From Chroococcopsis sp964623815 (GTDB lineage: Bacteria; Cyanobacteriota; Cyanobacteriia; Cyanobacteriales; Microcystaceae), in the NCBI GenBank assembly GCA_964623815.1, contig CAZUVR010000002.1, positions 62,001 through 126,000 of the forward strand: a stretch of 64,000 bases of DNA, written 5' to 3'. The position numbers were made by a program, and so were the translations under genes. The notes under the pieces are model-generated. The model did not search any database. It saw only the letters and a list, made by a program, of their open reading frames with translations, and was not told the origin of the DNA. Each line of letters opens with the position of its first letter. Position 1 is the stretch's first letter. Positions 52,495-58,744 of this stretch are shown here, piece by piece.

Positions 52495-54075
52495 TCAGTC
52501 TTCAAAGGTTTGCATTTTGGAAAAAATAAATAAAAGCAAACTGATTCTTAACGCTTCACCCCAGAGATTTTCTTTAAGGAATTCCGGGTCAGTCCATCTG
52601 GTATCTTGTATTACTATCCCCCTGACTCTCTCTAGATATTCAGGTCTTTGAATATCCATCTCGACTGCTAATTTCGCGACATCTAAGGCTAATTTGGCTT
52701 CTATTGCGCCTTTGTCAAGCTCAATCGCGCTTTCCCATTCCGTCATCGCCCCCGCTTCATCCCCGATTTCGTATTCGACCAAACCTATTTTAGTGAGGGT
52801 GACGGGGCTAATCGGGTTTAAGACCAAAACCCATCGATAATCGGCGAGGGCTTTTTCATAATAATCCCCTTTCGCCCTCCCTCCCCGCTCGTAATCGTTG
52901 CCTAATTTATGATAGATAGCACCCCGGTAAAAGTGCGCTAATTCCCGCTTATCGTTAAGTTCGATAACCCTACTGAAATCCGCGATCGCTCTCTCCGCTT
53001 CACCGAGAGCTACGAAACTTGTAGCCCGGTGCCAATAAACATTTTCATCTTCAGAATCCGCTTTAAGGGTTTCATCGAAATCGGCGACAGAATTGATGTA
53101 ATCCCCCGAGCGAGCCAGCAGTAATCCCCTCTGGTAACGGGCGGAAGTTAAATCCGGTTGTAAGTTCAGGGCGCGGCTAAAGTCGCTTATAGCCTCTTCG
53201 TATTTACCGAGTTCCGATAGAGCCATAGCCCGATCGTAATACATACTCCCATTATCCCCCGGGTTCGATCGACCGTACTCTTCGATCGCCTTTTTCTTCT
53301 CTTTCAAGTACGGGTAAATATCATCTTCCGCTAGAGTGCAATCATCTCCTTTCTGTTCTTTGTAAGCCCGTATCAATAAACCTCGGGCTAGAGATAACAG
53401 AGAGACTACGAGCTTTTCCCTATCTTCCCGACTCAGCAGGGCGTTACTAGCCACCGCCACAGTGAAAATATCGGTGTGAGATATAACTAATCTTTTGTCC
53501 AGGTTGATATTTTCCAGAATATCGATCGCCGTTAAAATTGGCCATATCGCCCCTTCGCTTTTACCCGTACCTATTTTTATTTCACCGATTCTGACCATAC
53601 TATAAGCGATCGGGAAAACAAATTCATCCGGTAAAAGTTCATCCCGGTAGAGATTGTGAGATATTTCATTGGCTCGCTCGGCTCTACGCTGATTTTCCTC
53701 CCCGGTAAAATTCTTCTCCCCGTCTATTTTTTTATTGGACAATAGCAATTCTTTTAAGAGACAGAACTGTTGTAGTCTCCGCCTGATTCTCTCGGTTATC
53801 GCACTTAGTTCCGGTTGTTCCCGGTCATGAGTTTCATATAACTTTAAAAGAGCCTCCATAAAGTATTGAGTTTCGTCCACCAGAGAGCTGATAAATTCCA
53901 GTTCGATAATAGACTCAATTAGGCTCAAAGAGTGATCTGCTTCGGTGCTAATATGAGCGTAGTCGTTGTTTTTTATTTTCGTGATCTGCTTTTTGAGAGC
54001 GAGATTGATCCCGCCGTGAGTTCGAGATAGTTTTTCAGAAAATTTCTCTTGTAATCCCTTAAAAAAGTTCACCAT
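52495..54075 (-). CDS. TPR-repeat protein
   Basis: The 526-residue protein has an N-terminal helical region of about 270 residues, then TPR repeats from about 275: SMYYDRAMALSELGKYEEAISDFSRALNLQPD, ARYQRGLLLARSGDYINSVADFDETLKA and similar, up to about 480. There is no signal peptide. It probably bridges the CHAT protein and the HTH/DUF4384-like protein; the gaps to its neighbours are about 117 and 23 bases. Function is inferred from context only. Confidence 0.88.
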   Translation of the reverse strand: MVNFFKGLQEKFSEKLSRTHGGINLALKKQITKIKNNDYAHISTEADHSLSLIESIIELEFISSLVDETQYFMEALLKLYETHDREQPELSAITERIRRRLQQFCLLKELLLSNKKIDGEKNFTGEENQRRAERANEISHNLYRDELLPDEFVFPIAYSMVRIGEIKIGTGKSEGAIWPILTAIDILENINLDKRLVISHTDIFTVAVASNALLSREDREKLVVSLLSLARGLLIRAYKEQKGDDCTLAEDDIYPYLKEKKKAIEEYGRSNPGDNGSMYYDRAMALSELGKYEEAISDFSRALNLQPDLTSARYQRGLLLARSGDYINSVADFDETLKADSEDENVYWHRATSFVALGEAERAIADFSRVIELNDKRELAHFYRGAIYHKLGNDYERGGRAKGDYYEKALADYRWVLVLNPISPVTLTKIGLVEYEIGDEAGAMTEWESAIELDKGAIEAKLALDVAKLAVEMDIQRPEYLERVRGIVIQDTRWTDPEFLKENLWGEALRISLLLFIFSKMQTFED

Positions 54076-54098
54076 CTTTGTTATTTTTCCCCCTTAGT

Positions 54099-55097
54099 TT
54101 AAGTAACTTCGTAGCTCATAGAAAACACTTGACAATCGTCACTATTTGTGATGTGTGTGAGGACATCAGATAAGTTTTCTTCATCGAGAGAAATAGCGGG
54201 CGCGTCTTCGGGTTTTTTAGCTCGATCGAGCCAGGTAAAGCCGAATTCTCGGGGAGATACCACCGCTAGGATATTCTCCGTACCTTTACCGGAAACTTTT
54301 AAAGACCCTTGATTAACCCAAGATACCGCACCCTTCTCCTTTAACTTACGCCCTTTATTTTCCGGTTGGGGAATCATCATCTCCCGGGTAGATTCTATCG
54401 TCATATTCGGTGCGAGTCGGGAAGGACACAAACACCAAATTTTCTGGGAAGGCCCTTTCTCCAGTAGTAATAAGTTACCGTCTATCTTCAAATCGACGAC
54501 GAACTCGATCGAGCTTTTATCGGGAATCTCGATATAGGGCTGAATCATATCCAAATCTGAGGTAACTACGCGGGGAAACATGGCGGGATATTTAGCGTGA
54601 TTTTCTATTACCGCAGGCTGGGATAATTGCCAGAGTTGTTCCCATACAGTCAATTTTCTTTCGTAATCCTGTAGGTAATATCTAATAAAGTTTGCATTAT
54701 TCCCAAAATCTTTAGAAGTCAGGAATCTCATCCATCTATAAATACCCCTCGATAAGTCGGGTCTGATGTCGCCTAAATGAAGGTATTTTTGTATGTTCTC
54801 AACGTTATAACCTTTAAGAAATAGGTAAATTATACACTTTTCTTTCGGTGATAACCCTCTATAAATATTCCTCGCCAGGACAATTTCTTCGGTAAAAGCT
54901 TGTCGCTCCCACTCAAATTTAGCCGTTCTTTCCCAACCAGAGCTTATTATGTCTATTGTCTGAGTGTGGGAATTATTCTTAATATAATTACAGGCGAATT
55001 TAGCTTCTCCTAGGTCTTCAAGAAGCTTTTCTATATGCCATTCTTGTCCGATGCGATCGCAAACGCCGCATTCTCTGCCAAGGTATTCGCACTGCAT
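54099..55097 (-). CDS. HTH protein with DUF4384-like C-terminal domain
   Basis: Residues 70-125 contain LSPKEKCIIYLFLKGYNVENIQKYLHLGD, resembling the HTH of sigma-region-4 or vWA-MoxR-associated proteins. The C-terminal part (about 200-330) reads NLLLLEKGPSQKIWCLCPSRLAPNM and LKVSGKGTENILAVVSP, similar to DUF4384, a beta-rich sensor domain. The N-terminus is Cys-rich (CEYLGRECGVCDRI), possibly metal binding. Gene order HTH/DUF4384-TPR-CHAT looks like a caspase-type signalling module: sensor, adapter, effector. The domain calls are by eye and moderate. Confidence 0.65.
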   Translation of the reverse strand: MQCEYLGRECGVCDRIGQEWHIEKLLEDLGEAKFACNYIKNNSHTQTIDIISSGWERTAKFEWERQAFTEEIVLARNIYRGLSPKEKCIIYLFLKGYNVENIQKYLHLGDIRPDLSRGIYRWMRFLTSKDFGNNANFIRYYLQDYERKLTVWEQLWQLSQPAVIENHAKYPAMFPRVVTSDLDMIQPYIEIPDKSSIEFVVDLKIDGNLLLLEKGPSQKIWCLCPSRLAPNMTIESTREMMIPQPENKGRKLKEKGAVSWVNQGSLKVSGKGTENILAVVSPREFGFTWLDRAKKPEDAPAISLDEENLSDVLTHITNSDDCQVFSMSYEVT

Positions 55098-55327
55098 GAC
55101 TCGTTAAAAAAGTGGCTTAAGGACTAAAAAACGGAACTTCCGTTTATTCCTCCCATGATATAGCGACTAACAAGAAAAATCCACATCACAATCAGCATTG
55201 GAAGGAGTGAAAATCATCCCCCGTCTATAACGTTATATATCGGGGAATTTCTTCAAATTTCCCTCACCCCCAATCCCTCTCCCCGAGGGAAAACGGCTAG
55301 AGCCACAAATTAAAAAGGGATTAACAT

Positions 55328-55834
55328 ATGACATTTAAAATACAGATAGTTAAAGACCTTAATTTTCTCACGATTAGAATCTATCGCGGATGCGGCAACA
55401 AAATTGAACTAGAGGCTTTGATAGAAGACATAACCAGGGAATTAACCAAGGAGGTGAAAGAGGCCGCCATCCTGACGGGGGAACCTTTAGAAAAAGTTTT
55501 CGCTTATATCGACCAGCATTATAAAACCGAGATCCGGGTCAAGGAAATAGCCGACTCGATCAACTACTCTCCCGCCTCCCTAGCTTATATGGTGCGCCGC
55601 CTGAGCGGTCGATCGATCTATCAATGGGTGGTCCGCCGCCGTATGGAAGAGGCGGCGCGATTGCTCCAAGATAGCGGGATGTCGATCGAGGAGATAGCCT
55701 ACACAGTGGGTTACGTGAATCTCCCCGCGTTCTTCCGGCAATTCAAAAAGCATTTCCGAGAAACGCCCGGGGACTACCGGCAATCATTATCTCGGCAGCC
55801 ATCTTCTCGCGGTAACGAGGGAAATACCGAGTAG
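55328..55834 (+). CDS. AraC-family transcription regulator
   Basis: The 168-residue protein has an N-terminal segment of about 50 residues without a recognised sensor. The C-terminal AraC double HTH follows: VFAYIDQHYKTEIRVKEIADSINYSPASLAYMVRRLSGRSIYQWVVRRRMEEAARLLQDSGMSIEEIAYTVGYVNLPAFFRQFKKHFRETPGDYR. All the usual landmarks are present. It is the only plus-strand gene in this block and overlaps the convergent subtilase gene by 48 bases. It could control the lanthipeptide locus; this is inferred. The 230 bases before it also separate it from the divergent HTH gene. Confidence 0.88.
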   Translation: MTFKIQIVKDLNFLTIRIYRGCGNKIELEALIEDITRELTKEVKEAAILTGEPLEKVFAYIDQHYKTEIRVKEIADSINYSPASLAYMVRRLSGRSIYQWVVRRRMEEAARLLQDSGMSIEEIAYTVGYVNLPAFFRQFKKHFRETPGDYRQSLSRQPSSRGNEGNTE

Positions 55835-57304
55835 GAAAAGTCCCCATAGATTAGAAGGTTCGGGGATGGAGTTTTTAGCCTCCCCCACCGCCTCGACGGC
55901 ATCGATAAAACCGTAGCCCGTCTTGTAATCGAAGCCCACATCAAACCCCCAGGTTGCCGGGTCATCCATATCCCGGGCGGTGCCCCGTAGAATATCATAA
56001 ACTCGATCGGGCGATAGATGGGGGGCCGCTTCGAGCATGAGGGCGGCCACCCCTGCGGCGTGAGCGACGGCGGCGGAAGTACCTGGGAAAGAGAAACAAC
56101 CACCCCCAGTATCGATACCGAAAAACGATGTGCAACCTCCGTCCGGGGCGATAATATCCGGCTTGGGGCGTATGATGGGGTTCGGGAGGCGCTTACCCTC
56201 CCCATCGAATAATAAAGGGCTGCCTCCCGCCGATGAGAAATTTCGCACCTCAGCAGGGTCGATCCCAAAACGAGGTGTTCTCAGATAGGATGCAGCCCCA
56301 ACGGTAAAAGCTCCCGCCGCATTGGCCACACCGTAGAGGGACGATACTAGGGGATTGTAATAGTCATCGATCGAAAAGTTTCGCCCTCCCCCGAAAACGA
56401 CATATTTCATCAAGTCCAGGGCCCGGCCTTCTCGTTTGGAGATGGCTAGTTTAAATTGCGTCTCCGAGGTGTCATTGAAGAAGAAAAGGTTTTCTAGGGG
56501 GGCGTTACCGAGATTATCGTTCGCACTACCCGCGAGGAGAGTCGTACCGGTGCGATCGAAAAGATAAATATCAAGATCGTTAGCGGAGTTAAAAGACGGC
56601 TCATCCCACTGAAATGTAAGGTCGAGGGCATTACCGGACTCAAGGGTGATATTCTGCCAGATACTGACTCCATCGGGGGCGGGATTGAAATCGTGATAGG
56701 TGCCGCCAGAGTCATCGCCCACCCCACTATCACGGAAAGAGGTTTCGTAACTTCGCCGCGCCTCGTTCCCGGCGGCGATGAAAACGGGTATACCCGCGTT
56801 TTTCGCCCTATTTATCGCTTGTGCAGCCTGCCCTTCTTGAAACATGGGGTCTTCCAAACAGGAAGCGTCGGAGACTATAATCCCCGCACCGGCTCCTACC
56901 AGATTATCGATCGCGTTCGCATAACTCGCCTCGCAGATACTGCTATCGCTGAAGGCGGAGTGAAAAAGAAAATTGGCAGACGGAGCGGTGTCGTGTACTA
57001 CCTGCATCAAGGCCCGCCCTTCATCGGAACCGTCGCCCCCTAAATCCTGGAGGACTCTTATTTCTGGGGGCAAATCGCCGTTAATTATATCCGCCTCTGC
57101 TCCTTGGAGATTGTCGAAACTATCGGAGATGAAACCTATGGAGATGTTTCTACCCCTTACCCCGTAGAGGCTGCGGGCAATATCGCCGTTCATGGCGGCA
57201 TCTCCCTGATTGATAGTTGAGGCCGTCGTGAGGGGGGCTAGTGCGATCGTGGCGGTGCCAGTTAAAACGATCGTTCCGAGTGCGGTAAAAAAATTGTTTT
57301 TCAT
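55787..57304 (-). CDS. Subtilisin-like (S8/S53-type) protease with PEP-CTERM tail
   Basis: The 505-residue protein has a signal peptide (MKNNFFTALGTIVLTGTATIALAP) and a C-terminal PEP-CTERM sorting tail (SIPEPSNLWGLFLLGISLVTARRW). The protease core shows ISIGFISDSFDNLQGAEADI, DEGRALMQVVHDTAPSAN, SDASCLEDPMFQ and the catalytic Ser410 in FPGTSAAVAHAAGVAALM. The canonical HGT histidine is not visible; the DEGRA-VVHD segment replaces it, as in some secreted cyanobacterial relatives. It may therefore use an altered triad. It is 60 bases downstream of the precursor peptide gene and could be its processing protease, but leader removal normally occurs at GG by a LanT-type enzyme. Confidence 0.82.
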   Translation of the reverse strand: MKNNFFTALGTIVLTGTATIALAPLTTASTINQGDAAMNGDIARSLYGVRGRNISIGFISDSFDNLQGAEADIINGDLPPEIRVLQDLGGDGSDEGRALMQVVHDTAPSANFLFHSAFSDSSICEASYANAIDNLVGAGAGIIVSDASCLEDPMFQEGQAAQAINRAKNAGIPVFIAAGNEARRSYETSFRDSGVGDDSGGTYHDFNPAPDGVSIWQNITLESGNALDLTFQWDEPSFNSANDLDIYLFDRTGTTLLAGSANDNLGNAPLENLFFFNDTSETQFKLAISKREGRALDLMKYVVFGGGRNFSIDDYYNPLVSSLYGVANAAGAFTVGAASYLRTPRFGIDPAEVRNFSSAGGSPLLFDGEGKRLPNPIIRPKPDIIAPDGGCTSFFGIDTGGGCFSFPGTSAAVAHAAGVAALMLEAAPHLSPDRVYDILRGTARDMDDPATWGFDVGFDYKTGYGFIDAVEAVGEAKNSIPEPSNLWGLFLLGISLVTARRWLPR

Positions 57305-57366
57305 ATTTCAAATTTAAAAATATGGCGATACTTTAGTTTCGCCATATACTGTATCTAATATTAAGA

Positions 57367-57552
57367 TTAAGCTAGGTCATTAGCGTTACGAACGCGACTC
57401 CGGGTAAATTGAAGGCAGGAGCTAGTTCTATAATAAGAGCGTATGGTCACGCAGTACCATCTACCACCGGAAACGTTTTCTAAATCCTGTTCGGATAGCT
57501 CATAATTTTCGATTTTTTCAGATGGTAAATTGCTATTTTCTGTAGGATACAT
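57367..57552 (-). CDS. lanA: Lanthipeptide precursor peptide, double-glycine leader
   Basis: With the start at 57552 (AGGAGT eight bases upstream) the 61-residue peptide has leader MYPTENSNLPSEKIENYELS and EQDLENVSGG, then a 31-residue core RWYCVTIRSYYRTSSCLQFT followed by RSRVRNANDLA. The ELSEQDLENVSGG end is the classic leader for double-glycine bacteriocins. The core has two Cys (34 and 46) and seven Ser/Thr (36, 39, 43, 44, 45, 50, 52), enough for two rings. The core is unusually rich in Arg and aromatic residues. The longer frame from 57594 was rejected because it lacks a ribosome-binding site. It is 8 kb from LanM. Confidence 0.85.
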   Translation of the reverse strand: MYPTENSNLPSEKIENYELSEQDLENVSGGRWYCVTIRSYYRTSSCLQFTRSRVRNANDLA

Positions 57553-57666
57553 TTTGGTAACTCCTATTTGGACTATGAGCTTACTGTATCTCAATTCGAT
57601 AGAGTATGTCTTTATCCTAAATTGATTAAAAAAATTAAAAATTGGGTAATAAGGAAAAATTGAATT

Positions 57667-57873
57667 TCAGTTCGACCCCTTGAGAAGTTTAGTGATTCCT
57701 CGACTTTTAATCTGTGGGTCGAGATTAATTCGTTCCCCCGCTTTATTCCCATCAACATAACCAGCCTCGTCGCTATAGCCACCCCTGCTAGATTTTCTAA
57801 AAGAAAAACCCTGCTTTTCCACATAATCATTAACCGATGATGTTTCCCGATCGTACCAATTTTTAATCATCAA
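57667..57873 (-). CDS. Small hypothetical protein or gene remnant
   Basis: A 68-residue hydrophilic frame (MMIKNWYDRETSSVNDYVEKQ, later AGYVDGNKAGERINLDPQI). The segment AGY-x-D-G-x-x-A-G-x-x-I-N-L resembles the C-terminal end of DUF2786-type proteins, so it may be a fragment. No good Shine-Dalgarno site is visible. It lies between the precursor gene and MITE copy 2. Confidence 0.35.
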   Translation of the reverse strand: MMIKNWYDRETSSVNDYVEKQGFSFRKSSRGGYSDEAGYVDGNKAGERINLDPQIKSRGITKLLKGSN

Positions 57874-57888
57874 ACTGGTAATATTCTC

Positions 57889-58035
57889 ATACTAAATCCG
57901 TTTTTCATAGTACCCTTTTACGATCCGGGGAGTAGGGAGTAGGGAGTAGGGAGTAGAAATATTTATCCCGATTCCCGACTCCCGATTCCCGATTCCCAAT
58001 CTTCATAAGTAGCCTTTGAGAACAGGATTTAGTAT
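57889..58035. mobile_element. MITE-like element, copy 2
   Basis: Same length, termini and orientation as copy 1, differing mainly in the number and sequence of internal GGGAGTA units (four here). It lies between the precursor-side remnant and the split antitoxin gene. Confidence 0.75.
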
Positions 58036-58043
58036 AATAGCAG

Positions 58044-58095
58044 AAGTCGTCTTAAGACGACTTAAGCTTTGAGGCAGGGAATTTGATTCCCTGCC
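58044..58095. repeat. Palindrome and hairpin downstream of the split antitoxin
   Basis: AAGTCGTCTT-AAGACGACTT is a perfect 20-base palindrome (58044-58063). GGCAGGGAAT-TTG-ATTCCCTGCC (58073-58095) is a ten-base perfect stem. They lie where a toxin gene would be expected. The second could be a terminator, but no T-tract follows. Confidence 0.55.
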
Positions 58096-58130
58096 GAGTG
58101 AAGTTAACCAGTTTGTAATTTAGTCAACGA

Positions 58131-58610
58131 TTAACTATACTCGTATCCCATCCTTAATTCTTGTGCTTGATTTGCTAGTTCAGCCAATGTTTGCTCTCGG
58201 CCAGAGTCGATGCTATTTTTATAGGCGATTATATCTTCGAGAAGAACACGACGACGCGCCCCCACCTTACGGTAAGGAATTTGTCCTGAATCTAACAGCC
58301 CGACGAAATAAGCTCTAGACACATTTAGTAAATCAGCCGCCTCTGATGTAGTAAGTTCTTGTTTGATAGAGAGGATTTTAACAGCTTTTCCCTGACTCAT
58401 CTCTTTTAAAAGTTAGATTAGAAGACCCATCGCCGCAGCCGAAATAGTCACCAACTCTGCTTCTGGCGGCTCTGACTCCAGATGAAAGGTGTAATGCGAT
58501 CGTTCCTGTTGCAAATATGCTTTTAGAACCTCGTAACCTATAGTTGCCAGCTCCTTTTCATCCCCCGCCAGATTGGTTGTATCAGCTAAGTGAGAGAATG
58601 AAATTGTCAT
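58131..58610 (-). pseudogene. Split excisionase-fold antitoxin (in-frame TAA)
   Basis: Two frames on the same strand and in the same phase are separated by one TAA: MTISFSHLAD...AAAMGLLI, then stop, then LLKEMSQGKAVKILSIKQELTTSEAADLLNVSRAYFVGLL. In related antitoxins the segments read continuously (LL-x-x-I-L-x-x-M-x-x-G-x-A-V), so the TAA (58413-58415) is a nonsense mutation, or else translation restarts at ATG 58400. The C-terminal half holds the helix-turn-helix of the excisionase fold. Such antitoxins normally precede a PIN-domain toxin, absent here; MITE copy 2 sits at that place. Confidence 0.75.
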
Positions 58611-58744
58611 AACAAAAATTTGGCTAGTTAACTTTTTCCATTCTACTCCATAAACGAAATGAACGAAATCACTCCTGAAGACTTGACCGCAATCATTGAC
58701 AAAACCTTATTAGGTATCGGTTTTAGTCGAGCTTTTTACACATC

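Noticed and set aside
57612..57830. 72-residue frame on the minus strand overlapping the small remnant
   Set aside because: Its hydrophobic C-terminus (FFLITQFLIFLINL) arises from AT-rich sequence, with no ribosome-binding site, and it overlaps a more hydrophilic frame in another phase.
57890..58030. Short tandem GGGAGTA repeats resembling a CRISPR array
   Set aside because: Units of seven bases without spacers, inside a MITE-like element with terminal inverted repeats; no cas genes are nearby.
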